Notes under the pieces: model-generated
The model's database searches: none
What the model was told of the DNA's origin: nothing
The model's input: only the letters and a program-made list of their open reading frames with translations
Shown here: positions 24,706-37,687 of the stretch, in pieces
Numbering within the stretch: the stretch's first letter is position 1
Layout of the letters: every line of letters begins with the position of its first letter
Position numbers and translations under genes: made by a program
From: Tubulanus polymorphus
Taxonomy: Eukaryota > Nemertea > Palaeonemertea > Tubulaniformes > Tubulanidae
Assembly: GCF_964204645.1 (NCBI RefSeq)
Contig: NC_134026.1
Coordinates: 21,780,650 to 21,844,649, forward strand
Length of the DNA stretch: 64,000 bases
Direction: 5' to 3'

Positions 24706-27700
24706 TCAGTCGGCAAACAGTATTTCAACCTCTTTAAGGAGTTGTTTGCCATTCTCACCGGCCTGGTGACAATAATGCTCGGCACCTTTTTGGTTTCCCA
24801 TGTTGATCATGAATCGCGCGTATTCCAGGAAAACTGCTTCTATAAGAGGTGCTGCACAAAAATGTGTCAAGGTTATTACACGTATTGAAAATTTGCAGAT
24901 TGTTAGAATTATTCCTGTACCCGGTTTCTAGAAGTGTATCGTGTTCAAAATTTTTGCTTAGCTATTTTCTACGGATTACTCCTATGTCGGCTACATCTAA
25001 TTTCAAGCACTACACCGCAAGTAAAATATCTAAAAGGATACTGGTTTTTTCCGTTTTCTCCATGAGTCCGAATTCGAAACAAGCTTCGACAAACAAGGCA
25101 GCTCTGTCGAAGTAACGCATGCCGTACAACATCTCCAATACTTTATAGAACTGACCCAATGACAACAGAACTAACATGGCTTTACTCTGTGGGAGAAAAT
25201 TTATGAATTACGAAATTATTTTGAGATTTTGACGAAAACAATTCAATTTCTCATCTACCGGATAAAGGATTTTAGATTTTGCTTACTTTCTGATTGACTT
25301 GTGGAGAACATAAATGATCAACCCATCGCTTCATGATCTCTGAACATTCCTGATAGTTCAACATAGCCTGAAATTAAAAGACACAAGTTATTGATCTATT
25401 GACAGATATAAGAAAGAGGTAATTTCCTCGAGTGAAAACATTGAAATGAACTAAATTTTGATATTTTAACAACAGAAACAATAGAGTTATCTCCCAACTA
25501 TGGAAGTGGTGCCTTGGTCTTAAACTCAAATTGGGATTAGCAACTTTCGTACACATTTTAGAGCTTAGTTTCGTTAATTGATGCACGTACAGAGTACCAC
25601 CAGTATGGTATATGAAAAGCTTAAATATTATCTAAAGAATGAACTAAATTTGATGCGTCCGATCTTACTCTCGAATGGAGAATTGGATCCGGTGTGAAGT
25701 ATGACAGGAGTCGGGCATTACCTTAGCTAACCAGGCAGCTTGATCCCACTGACTGTATGTCTGTAGATAACGACAGGCATCGAAACCTTTATCAATCAAA
25801 CACAATAACTGTACACCCTCTATAAGAAATAAATTATTTTGATTTTAACAAATCATTGAAATTTAAGATGATGAGGCATGAGAAAGCGCATGTATTTCTT
25901 GCGTACCTGAAAGTTTATCATTTGCAATCAGATTCGTAGCGACTAGTTTTATAGTACTCTGCGAAGCCCCTGATGATCGAACACTGGCTACTAAACACGC
26001 CCTTGAATTAAAATGCGAACAATTTTTAAATTACTCCAGCCCTCTTGTGATTTTCTTTTAAATTGTGACAATTAGCAATTTCACTTTTATACAAATACCT
26101 TAGACAGTCTACGTAGTAGCCATCGTTTTCTGGCTCAGTTTCTAACAGCAATTGCACAGCCCGATCGGTTTGTCCGAGAAGTATCAAATTTTCAGCACAT
26201 TTGCACGTGTGTTCGTATGTCGCTCGTTTGCTGTCATGAAGAGCAACGCGTTCTAATTGATATTTCTATAAATCAAACAAAACCCTGGTTATAGCGAATG
26301 TTTACCTGCAGACCCTGATACAGGGAAGAAGGCTACACCCACTCAACGAGGCGTTCATGCTGTCATTGACTAGGTATACTCGATACTGGGTACACTCGGG
26401 CTTTATGTTGCCATTGACTTGGCATCCAGTCCTAATCTCGAGCTTGGCACTGAATTGGCAAACTTGTAATAATGTTGGTGTACAAAAGGAAAATCTGCCT
26501 GGACATCATTGTTGGCTTTGAAGTACTGGTAAATCAAATGTAATTATAGGCGCATAGATGGAGGAAGCCATTTTTCTGGGCAGGTCTCAAAATAATACGT
26601 ATCATGTAACTAACCTGAAAACTCGAACTATCACATAATACGTCATAACACGTGTTCAATGGTTTATCTTTGATGAACATCCACGCAGAGGACGACGACT
26701 CTTTCTGGGTGTCGGACTTTTCAGCGTCTTCGAACACCAGCAGGTTGTTGCTGATATCCTGAGAAACGGGCGTTGTCGCCGCAACTGAAGCTGCCATCTG
26801 AAAAATATTGAGAATCGGAGAGAATCAGTTTTTTGCCAGCACCCAGAATAAAAAGAAACAAGAAGCCCATTGGCGGGCCTAGAGGGTGGTTTGTACATTG
26901 CAATACAAGGTTAAATGCAAATATGATAACAAATTCAGAACAAAAAAATTTTTTGAGACGAGAAGATACGCAATATCCGTGTAAGATGATAACGAGAGAA
27001 ATCCCACAATAAATTCAGCCAAAACGAGAAACTTGAATAGAAGAGTATATATATTTGCGCAATGTTAAAGACTATTAGCCATTATCAGGCGTACAAAAGT
27101 TTTTGGTCCCATGAATTGATAGATCCCCTGGATCCCTGTCAGCTGATCCAACTAACAACTTAAATTCTTCACATATTTGAAAATGATTTCATTGAAGCGT
27201 ATTTCGACAAAGTTTGATAGATGTAGAATGTTGTTATATTTTCTTACTTTGCTCATCGGATCACTTTTCTCCGTGCGCAGAAAATGCAACGCGATTGTCC
27301 AGAAATGCACCTCTGATTCATCACCGAACAGTCGTGCAACTAACAAAGCCCTCTGTGCCGTTCCAAACGGACAAATAGGAAGGAACTCTTTCAGTTCACT
27401 GAAATTTAGAAACAACGAAGTGTTGAACTTGGTGAGCTTGATAATCTGACAATTTGAGCAATGAATGAGTTCGAGGAAATTGTCATGAGCTAACTTATGC
27501 AATCGCTTGCAGTTACAAAATAAGCATTGAGACGAATAAATAAGGAAATGCTATTCACTGCCTCTGGTGAACATATGCAGACACCAACCATAACCATCTA
27601 CAGATGTGTCGAGGGTAGATACATGTATAAACCAAATATCAATACAATCCATTGAAGCGTCTTCAAAACTTTCTGGAATAACTGGCTTCCATCTACGGAC

Positions 27701-30700
27701 AGACAGATGGTATGATTAAGGAGTAAAGCTCCCCGCTGGGACAAAAGTCCTAAGTAAGTTAGTAAATGATGAATTAAACCATGGTTCGTTTTAGAGCCCA
27801 TGATTAAACCACAAATTTAATCAAATAAAGGCGGGTTCATTACGGTTCAAGCAGTTTATTTATTCACCTGTCGAGCAAATTGAATTCCTCATTTACTGAC
27901 TCTTGAATGGCAGTCCACTCTTCATTTAACAATCCCTCCAAGTGAAGCGAATATTCTTTTTTCCATGGTTGGTGTTGCAGCAAATATTTCAATGTGAGTG
28001 CTACTTTCGGCAACTGAAGATTTGGCGAAAACAATGGCTCTGAAATTAAACGTAGAATTAAGCGTAGATTAAGTTAAGATACATTCGTCGAAAAAATACT
28101 TTCGAGAATGTTCACGGGATGGACCCAACCTGGCAACACGTAGTCATCAAGTGGAGAACAATCGACTTTTAATTTGATATCTAAAACTCGCAGGCATCCG
28201 TCTGCCGTGATTATCACAGGCTTATCTGATCCGGCCCATTCTGCATCGAGAACCTTCGCGATATCTTTCGGACTCTTGATTGTACTGAGTTGATCGAGCT
28301 GAGATATATAAGAAAAATACGTGTAAGAAATAATCTCATGCTACATGAAACCTAATCAAGTGATGTATCCATTGCATACAGTAGACTTCGCCTAAACTGG
28401 TAGTTGGTACCTACATTTTTCTAACGAATTAGGCGGTTACCAGTTTGAAAAACCACAAAAATTAATGGATGAAAGTAGGAAATAATTGAACCTAACGGCA
28501 GTCAAATGTTTAATTTCTTTGTATTTCATATGATCAGATCGTAGCAAATCGCTGATGGTTTGCTTCCTTATATAATATACCAGTCCTTGAATACACTTCA
28601 GTTTTCATGCTTCTCAAAAATTCCGCGAAAAATTTTACCGGATAAGGTAGATTAACGAATAGAGCCAGTGATACCCGACTAGGCTATATGTATGTATTGA
28701 AAAACAGCAACAAACAAAAATCTTATCTTTATTTTACCGAATTGAATGGATTACCAGATAAACCAGTACCGCTTTAGGTGGAGTCTTCTGTATAAGATAT
28801 TCATGTACCGAGTATAACTTACTAAGACTGTGTATATTATTGATCCTTATTTTTCATATCGGTTGATAAATACAATCTAATGGAGTGATGTTGGCAGGGA
28901 TAGATTTGTATTGAATAGATGTTCAAGATGGAGATCCATTTTAGAGCATTGATATTCCTTATTTCTCAAAAGAATCCCATAAATTTATGCTTGTTCCCTA
29001 TCTTTAGAATATTTCAACACAATATGTTCAAATATGCACTATGACTTGAAATTGTTGTAATAGCATATTATGTGTTCATCGAATCATTGACAGAGAATTA
29101 CATTGAGGTTACTTAACAGGAAGTATGCAGAGGAAAGGAAAGTGCAGGGCATATTACTAGGGGTATCGTATTCGAACTCATTCCTACTTACAACATTTAT
29201 TACACCCCTTTTAAAAGAGGGGACAACATAAGATGTTTTCCACGTTTTAACAAAAACACCTTGCTGTAATGTACAATTGCCATAGAATCAACGGGGAAAA
29301 CGAGAAGAGTTTTTCATCTAAGGAAAATGAAGGGAGACACTTTAATAAAGAAAAGAAAAGTATTCTCTCTGCGTGTTTACCTCTTTAGCGTCCCAAATAT
29401 CGATGCCGTCATTGTAAAGAACCAATAGCTTATGGTTGCCGCGGCCTGGAGCGAATTTAACCTTGCGTACCCAACCACGATGAGTAGGAATCGCTCTATA
29501 AATAGAATAGAGAAAGTTTTTCCAATGAAATTCACCACGAACAATAATGGACAATATGTACAACATGTGTTGGATCATAAATAAACCTTATTTTCAATTT
29601 TCTCAGTCATTTGCGATTAAACTTTCGCATTACGGATAGTAAACCTGTTTATAATCGTTATTTCTAGATTGATATAAAGGCTCACCTTGAGACTCGAGCT
29701 TTCAGATCCCACAGATTCAGATTGCCATCGACATCACCTAAAACCATCATATCACCTTTCCACGCTATTGATGTGATGCTTCCCATTCCACCCTAGAATG
29801 ATAGTACAACAAATTCAGCCTAATTCTTAACTCAATCCTTTCAAGCCAAGTTATCACATAATTCTAACACAAATCCTAGCATCATTGCAAACAATATCGA
29901 TTAGAATTCCATCATCCATAACTCGAATTATCACCTAACTCAAAACGAAAACACTAACTTCAACTGAGTCTACTGTACAACAAGAGAATCATAGATTCGC
30001 TACTCACATCGGGTGGAATCTTCGAACCATCTTTGATCATGTTGCCTTCAACGATGAAATGATAAAGCAATCCGTCGGAATCGGTAAAAACGAAGTGTTC
30101 TCGCGCTGAAACAGTTGACGATTGTGGCTTCACGCTACAATAGGAAAATCGGCAAAAATATCGTCACGACTGAAAGCTCTTGAATTTTGTATATATTGTT
30201 CATTACATACTTCGTTTCGGCAGGATTTGCTGACACATCGATTTGACTGATATTAGTTTGGGTTCCTTCTTGAGCCAGTCTCTTCTTCAACGATTTCATG
30301 TTATGAGATGGGGACCATTCCTGTTGAAAATCAGCATTCTATAGTACCCTTGTAAAAATATTGCAGAGAAAGTAAGTTTTTTTCTACGCCCTTTCCAAAA
30401 TCTATTGATTCCTATGATTCTAGGAGATTCATAAGTTACTACTTTCCCGTATACATAAACACAATGATATCGGATCTCTGGCAGCACATACCAATGCAGT
30501 TATATGAGGGAAGTTCTTCGGCATTTCTCTCAGTAAAGTGCCCGTTCGAAGATCCCAAAGTTCAAACGGTTTGTCTTTGAACACGACGACAAAGTACTGT
30601 CTATATTCAGGAATAAGTAACAGGTTAGAAATAAGAACGATCAAGACTATCGTGTCATATACGATGAAATCGAATTCTTACTTGAGGTGTGATATTTTCA

Positions 30701-33700
30701 CCATTTCAATTGGAGTTTCTTCGTCGCGATTTTGACGATATTGCACAGTTTTTCCAGTCTGCATGTTCGTCAATATGAGTTCATTCTTCACCTGGCCGCT
30801 AGTGCCTGGCGTCGGGTAGGCATATGACAGAAAACTGTGCAAACTAACCCACTCAATACCCCTAGAAGTGCCAAAATGATTTCGCATACAAGTTTATAAT
30901 CGCGCACTGGATTTTGACCAGGGTATACATGCCCACTCACTGCAGAAAATGGCGCTAGTGTTTTCAAAGGATAAGTGTGGCAAACAGATGTGTTCTATAA
31001 AGTTAACTGCGAAAAATCACAATTTTACCTGACGCTACACGAATGAATACCATACTCTCTCCATAATTCACCACTCGACAAATTATAAACTTGGATGACA
31101 CCATTGTGAGCCCCTAATATAAATGGAAAGGTGCCATTCTTAATAAAATCCGCCATCAAATTGCATAAAAGTGATCTACGTATTTTGAAATCCTTCCGAT
31201 TAATAAGATTCATATATACAGACCTAGAGCAATCATCGGTTGGTAAACGTTCCAATTCTTCGTCGTCAAAGCCGGACACATACGAATCACTAGGGCAGGT
31301 GCAGCGACACCAGTGACCATACCGGTCATTACGAACTTCAACATAACGCTGTGCTGTTTATGACGTGCTGCTGACGTCTGACCGTCCAACACGAACGATT
31401 CCATCTGCCCGAACAGATCGCACAACGAATGTTTCGGATGCGATTTGTCGCAGTGAAGCGGCAACGTCGAATTGCCGTCCGGCGGAAATTGAAACTGAAC
31501 ATCGAGGCTATAGCCGGGTGTGTAAAGCGGCGAAATCCCCGAGCCAGAAATCTGACTTCCCATTACGCTCTGATTCTTAAAAAATCAAATAATTTTGGCG
31601 ATAAAAAACGCTAACTGTTGAATCTTCTTTGAGAAGTATTCACAAATTTGTTACAAGAACACTACAAAATATAAAAGCTCAGGCTTTGGTGGTGAATATT
31701 ATATTCGCCACCAAAGCCTGAGCTTTTATAACATATCTACTGGTATGAATCGACCTGTAACATGACTATGGAATCTTGCAACAATTCAGAGGTTACTTAA
31801 AAGTTACCAAACAAAACTAAATTTTCCAATTTAAACCAATATTACTGTAGAATTTGAGTTCATTTGCATTTTGTCCGTAATCTAGAAATCTGAACCAGAA
31901 CCAGTATGTAAAAGCTCACAATTTGCCTATTCCTACATGCTCAGTAATTATTAAGCTTTAGTTAAAGTAGCACTTGATTCACAACTCATGAAATAGAATT
32001 CAGTATTGTGAGACAATTACGTACGGGAAGATGAAAATCTACAGTGTTCAACTTCCAGAACAGTGTTTTACCATCGCTCATGACCAACGCGATGGTTCTC
32101 TCCGACACGGGACACGCGGCAACGCTGACTACGCGGTTATTCTTTGTCACTCTCAGAGGATCTGACTGGCAGCGGAGATCGTACACGACATCGAGAGGAG
32201 GTCCGCCTTCATCTACAAGGAAGTTGACGAGGTTGAGCCACAACTACCTTAATTAACAAGTACTTGTCGAAGGTTAAGTAGTATATCTATTCTTAGTTTA
32301 AGTCCTACGAGAGAACTGTAAACCGGGATCTTAGTTCCACAGTTTTGTTCATTTCCAATGTCTTAACCCTTTAGAGTAAAATTTTTGCTGAAACAATTTT
32401 GAAGACTGTCGCGTGCAAAAATTGTGTTTATTCAGATATCTTAATCAAGCAATAGAATGAACAGAATGAATTACCTTGACTGATTAAACTAGTCATACTT
32501 CCAGTTCCGAGGTCGGGTGTAATGATTACATTACCACGACGTCTAATCCTAACACTGACACTGCCGCTCTCATGTAGCGCCAATAAGACATCTCTCTGCT
32601 GGCACGGGATTACCTGAACAAAATAATCCATCACCAATATGTGTTTGATAAAATGTAACCACACGCTAATCAAAATTCTAAGCAAAGACTTCGCCTTCAA
32701 ACACAGTTTGAAGGGGCAGTGGCCGAGTGCTTTGAAACATCAGTCTTTCACGTCTCATCAATCCAGCGTTCATGGTTCCAATTCTAGTGGAGTCTCAGAT
32801 TCTACACTAGCAAGCTCCCCGTAATCATTGGGAAAAAGAAACCTTGAACCCACCAATAATGCCTTATTAAGTGGCACTTAGTGAGGTCGAGGTGTCGGTA
32901 CCTACTTGAATGAAAGGAGATCCAGTTCGCTCCATCGGTATGATTCCCACTGTCTGGTTGATTTCTAAATCCAAAATAAGCATCTCGCGAGAGTAGACCA
33001 GTAGAAGATGATGTCGACATGACAGCAGATAGGTCAACTGAAGGCATTCGTTCAAAGCCACATTTTCTTCTTCCACTCTGTGAAAAATAATCAAATCCGT
33101 GAGTAAAATGTGTTTCACAATCTGCAACCTTATCGTCTCGAATTCGTGAAAATGTTAAATCTCAAAATAAGATTATATTTTTCCTGATAGTTTAAATTGT
33201 TACTATTTTAGATTAGCTCTAAAAACCTATCTTTTTATGCAAGCTTATGGTTAGCCACACTTTAATAATGTATCAACGTAAGTGCCTTAGAGCAATATTC
33301 TATTCAATAAGGCACCAAATATTGGTAAATAATAATTATCGCGACCGATCAGTTCATGTTCATCAACTACAAACCTCTTATTTCCTTCTCCGACCAGAAT
33401 CCGGCTCATGCGTTTTCCCAAGGACCCTTTTGATGTTGACTTATGAACGCTATTGGAGCTGTTAGACGAACTACCACCATTATTACCTGAATCAAAATTC
33501 GAAATAAACTTCTAACTTAAACGGTTGGTTATAATGAGAATTAAAAATTCAACATAAGACTCAAAATAAATCTACAATACCCAGCCCCAATACTGGGTTA
33601 TTATAATAACCAAAATTAGGAAAATATCTACGAAATTGGGCCTACATGATGGTTACCGGTATACTAAAAACGAGACCAAATTTACCTGAACTGCTAGGAC

Positions 33701-35787
33701 TAGATATGTAGAATTTTTTACCATTACTGGTCGGACATTTTGAAAGTGAGAAGTCATTTATGAAGACTACACAGTCTGAACCAAGAACTGAAAAAAAAGA
33801 GATTGAATTGGATGAAAAAGTAACTATACAATAGTAATAATAGCACTGTTAAGATTTGGCATGTATCATACTCCCACCCCCCTAGTTACATTAAGAATTA
33901 TACAGCTCCATCGGAGAAAAGTTTGCTACTTACAAGCAACGCGATTCGCATCAAACGGATCAAAGGAGAATGATAACAGGGTCTCCGCGTAATTCTTTTT
34001 CCACAGTTTCGTGCCCGTGTCTGCATTCCATAATATAACGGTATACGGCGGGTGTATAGTGGCGAGTAGATCATGAGACACGTCCTGCGACGAAATCCAT
34101 TCCATATCCTGGATATGCTTCGAACCATCGCAGAATTCGGCTTTCACCGATGCCTGGATGACGTCCCAAACGATTATCTTACCGCCAGTGTCACCGGACG
34201 CTACGCGCAGAGTGTACGGGTTCATCAGGTCGTGGTGATAGTTTTCTCTCGCCCATTTCACCTTATAACAGACATACGCAGCTACTTTTTAAGCAATTTT
34301 TAATTATCAGAGTTGCCCAGTAGATGTTCCCAGGGATGTTTTGAATCACTGGTAATGAAACAGTTTTCATACAACTAATGCAATCGGTTATAAGCTGGGT
34401 ACCGGTATCTATTTTCTGCTTTATTCAACTACTACCACAGTTTCATTTCTGATGATTGTATGACAATTTCTCAAACACTGAACCATAGATTCTTAATGAC
34501 ATAGAAATTGAATCGTGTAAAAAAGTCAAATTGTTTTTGATATCTGAGCGATATCTGAGTTGGATGTTATTTGGTTCATAAATAGCGTCACAAAAATATT
34601 CCAACAAACATCCGAGTTGAACAGTTATGTGAGTTGATCGCATCTGACACGTGCGGCGTCAACTGTATGTGGATGAATAAATGGGAATACACCAGTTAAG
34701 CCTATTTTATGTCAATTTTGCTAAATTGTGAAGACGATACCTTACAAACTGGAGCTTTATGTCGTCCTAACGTCTGCAGAGTTTGACAGCTCTTCGTTTC
34801 AATAATGACCACAAATGTTTGACAACCATACGCCAACATTCCTTGCCATCCCCTAAAAAAAAACACAATGACACAATGCTGAATGAACTACCATACTGCT
34901 GGTTAAGGCCACTGCACGTGAGTTGAATAACGCAGACGCAAAGTGCGCAGTTTTTGGCTCGTGTGCTCTCGCGTACACTTTACGCTGCATTCGTCGTCAA
35001 TGCGCATGATGCTTGATATATTACATGATTATCACTTTCTGTATGGTATGGCGTTAGTTGAATTAATAGAATCAGTTTTCCCTCCTTGCAAGACCCTCAA
35101 TTTTGATGTAGATGTAAAAAAGGAACTGAAGAATTGCTCTTTACATTCAAATAGATTGGACAAGGATGATGAAAAGTCGCTTGAATATGGTGCAAATAGG
35201 CCTATGCAGTAACAGTTGTATGATGCACACTTGCTACAGCTCCCTTTACTGAGCGCATTTTTCGGCTCACGTGCATGGGTCTATATTTTGCGCTAAATGC
35301 GAACGAAATTTGCCCAGCGCAAAATGTTCTCGTGTACAGGCGCCTTAAGTTAGGGCCTACAATCGGTAGACATGCTTTTTCTGATGACCGATAAGCCTAT
35401 CTCCTCTAATTTTTTAGAAAACAGACAGCACTCTCTATTTGCAAAGAATGATATAAAATAAGGGTAGATAGAAAGTTACAAAACAAGAGTTCAACAATCA
35501 AAATACTCAATTGCATTTGATTTGACAGTCGCTCCAGTCCAGTCCAAGGACAGAAGCCAATGCCATGACAAGAACTTAGGTTAGCAGGAGAGAGGCCCTC
35601 AAATTGAGGAAAGGGCTGTGTAATACACCATTTTTGGAAAGTGTTCCTCCTGACAGATAAATGGTATGGTGGTAGAAAGAATTAAGAAAGGGTAGAAATC
35701 GGTCGGTGATAGTTACCAGTCACAGGCGCTCTTATTACTTGCATGTAATATACCAGTTAGGGTTTTTGGAGCAAGCTTCATATTCAT
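24706..35787 (-). CDS. WDR11: WDR11, WD repeat domain 11 protein
   Basis: Twenty-six minus-strand exons, phases all consistent: 35787-35717, 34852-34741, 34261-33934, 33787-33686, 33486-33375, 33077-32906, 32613-32475, 32212-32025, 31575-31224, 31113-31029, 30861-30682, 30600-30492, 30320-30211, 30134-30008, 29792-29686, 29495-29381, 28298-28130, 28039-27868, 27398-27248, 26797-26615, 26265-26099, 26001-25907, 25819-25722, 25367-25287, 25186-25042, 24851-24706; 1271 residues (human 1224). Exon 1 (KTLTGILHASNKSACDW) matches the N-terminal signature. Further diagnostic blocks are KWARENYHHD, ILWNADTGTKLWKK, LSFSFDPFD, LILDLEINQTVGI, ALTTKNWNVYQP, THRGWVRKVKFAPGRGNHK, ARLFGDESEVHFWTIALH, RWVDHLCSPQVNQK and MRYFDRAALFVEAC. 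There are two N-terminal beta-propellers and a C-terminal alpha-solenoid. In vertebrates WDR11 forms a complex with FAM91A1 and C17orf75 that tethers endosome-derived vesicles at the trans-Golgi, and it is linked to Hedgehog signalling and ciliogenesis. No break was seen. Confidence 0.95.
27594..27760 (-). repeat. Fragment of dispersed 'gggactttagtccc' repeat family in WDR11 intron
   Basis: In inverse orientation this matches parts of the 63301-64000 element: 'gtgtcgagggtagatacatgta', 'ttgaagcgtcttcaaaact' and 'cgctgggac..aagtcc'. It is a truncated copy. Confidence 0.65.
31670..31730. repeat. Near-perfect 61-bp palindrome in WDR11 intron 8-9
   Basis: Arms 'tataaaagctcaggctttgg' and its complement 'ccaaagcctgagcttttata' flank a short AT centre ('gaatattatattc'), giving a hairpin with arms of about 27 bp. 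It sits in an intron on the minus-strand transcript. Confidence 0.8.
32713..32790 (+). repeat. tRNA-derived SINE or degenerate tRNA (Ser/Leu type) in WDR11 intron
   Basis: Begins 'ggggcagtggccgagtgc', very like a class II tRNA acceptor stem, D-arm and A box. About 45 bp later comes 'catggttccaattctag', a B box with substitutions. Stems are imperfect, so it is probably a SINE or tRNA pseudogene and not a working tRNA. Confidence 0.5.
34903..35348. mobile_element. piggyBac-like MITE in WDR11 intron 1
   Basis: TTAA occurs at both ends (34903 and 35345). Adjoining it are imperfect inverted termini: left 'ggccactgcacgtgag', right complement 'ggcgcctgtacacgag'. Length about 446 bp. The plus-strand frame at 34943-35212 lies inside and has no recognisable transposase domain. 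Confidence 0.55.
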
Positions 35788-36044
35788 TCTGCCGATTGTG
35801 AGGTCTACTTTAATTCATGTCTGTGTCAACTGCCGCATATATTTAAAAATCAAGTGGGCCTAGAGCAAATATTCCATGAAATTGTGGACACCACAAAATG
35901 CATCATGTTCATACAAAATACCACGCTCACATGCCATAGTCGGTTTACTGCCTCGCATGCCACAGTCGGGTTAGCAAGCTCCGTCTCGACCACGTGCCGG
36001 CCGATCAGTGGTCGTTTAGCCGTGACAGAACTTATTAGGGTTTC
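35788..36044. other. WDR11: Upstream of WDR11, no gene seen
   Basis: The WDR11 5' UTR and promoter presumably lie here. No TATA box or other gene was recognised; the plus-strand frame at 35854-36066 runs into repeat sequence. Confidence 0.45.
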
Positions 36045-36600
36045 TGCTGCCAGTCGGCCATCTTGATTGTGACGGGGCCAGTTTTTGGGCTGAAGATGTG
36101 TCTAGGGTAGATACATGTATCAACCAAATATGAAGACATTATCTTGAAGCGTCTTCAAAACTTCCCACAATCAATTGAAAAGTTGTAGCTCATGACATTG
36201 TCTATGATTGTGGTGAGTTTTAAGGACTTTAGTTATTCTATATGGTCACCAGGGGGCGTTGAATAGTAGAATAACCTAGTATTTCCTGATTAGATTGGTA
36301 CCTAGGCATATTTTGTTACCATGATCAATTGCCGAAAGTTGTAGTCTATGACATGTTCTATTATTGTGGTGAGTTTCAAGGTCATTGGACTTTGCATATG
36401 GTCACCAGGGGTCATTGAATAATAGAATTACTTAGTATTTCCATATTAGATTGGTAACCAGGCATATTTTGTAATCGAAATCGATTACAAAATCGTAGCT
36501 GCTGACATGTTCTATGATTGTAGTGAGTTTCAAGGTCATTGGTTTTTGTATATGGTCCCCAGGGGGCGTTGAATATTGAAATTTTTAGATTGTTGAGCAT
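36045..36600. repeat. Dispersed repeat with three internal ~155-bp units
   Basis: 36045-36150 is the reverse complement of 63460-63540 and neighbours ('cagtcggccatcttga', 'cagtttttgggctgaagatg'). It continues as three tandem units with 'gtag(c/t)(c/t)..tgacat..tctatgattgt' starting near 36185, 36341 and 36495, period 154-156 bp. The window end (63925-64000) carries the same unit. Confidence 0.8.
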
Positions 36601-37687
36601 TGAAAACCACTTCCCAAGAAAATCCTAGACTCATAATCAAATTCTGTGAAGTCATTTAAGGTCCTTTGCTCGAATCAAGCCAAGGGCTCACTGTGGCTAA
36701 AATTCAATTCCTCACTGTCCTATAATGCCGAGTACGACGACTGAAAAACGTTGCGCTGTGTAAGTGTAATTTAGATAAGTCAGCTATATAATGACGGCCC
36801 TGCCCCGCGCGCTCCATCTGAGGACATAAACAAGTTGGACTCGTCGGGATGGCGTCAAGGGCGACATCTCAGTCTACAGACTGTATACTCAGGCGCGAGG
36901 TCGAAACGTTACCTGATAGACATTTTAGCCTCGATTGAGATGCAGTTTACCCACTGGACCCAAGCTAATTGATAATGCTAAAAAACCAATGAACTATTGG
37001 TACTTAATTACCATCTTCGGTCCCAACGTTTACAGATCTGAACCGTCTAGTAGTGCCTTTAAATTTATCATTAGCGGTGAATATACGAACTAACAATATG
37101 ATACAATATTCCTACTGCGGCATGTGAGTAAAAAGTTAGTTCACACCTTTACCGTCTTACGATTAATACAGGGCAGCACTTGACGGTTAATAATTAGGCC
37201 AGCGTGAGTTGGCTTCGGTATAAAACCAACCTGCAGAGGATGCTGAGTGTGTACAGGGAAGCGAGTAAAACCATTGGTGGTAGCCGGAAAGCTCCGGTAG
37301 CAGAGGCAAGCAATGAGGCATTGAGCCACGTGCGTGATTACACTGGTCAGTTTTAATCATGATTATGTAATTCTTACACGAAATAAATCAGATTGAATAC
37401 GAAAATAAATCTGTAGCTCGGCAAATGATCTTTACTTGTAACAGCACATGCATGGAGAATCCGCGAGTCATCACTTCCGGTGTGGAGTCGTGACCCGCCA
37501 TATTGAAATTTGGTAAGTCTTGGAATTTTTCTAGTTTTTTATCCTTGAATTAGGCCTATATCTATGTATTAAGTTAACAGTTCGGTATTAACCTCGGATA
37601 TGCAGGTACAATAAACACCGACTCTTAAACTGACCTGAGACCCGCCGCCAAACTATATTCAAAGTCGTTTTTGAAGTACGTCACGTG
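36601..37687. other. Intergenic, no gene seen
   Basis: About 1.1 kb without a supported gene. A short GC-richer stretch with a splice-donor-like 'ttggtaagt' lies at 37450-37520 and could be a non-coding first exon, but nothing connects to it. Confidence 0.45.

Noticed and set aside
26534-26903. Three overlapping minus-strand frames
   Set aside because: Only the frame containing YDVLCDSSSFQ is coding (WDR11 exon 20); the others are shadows.
34943-35212. 89-codon plus-strand frame
   Set aside because: It lies inside a TTAA-flanked MITE in WDR11 intron 1 and has no transposase or other domain.
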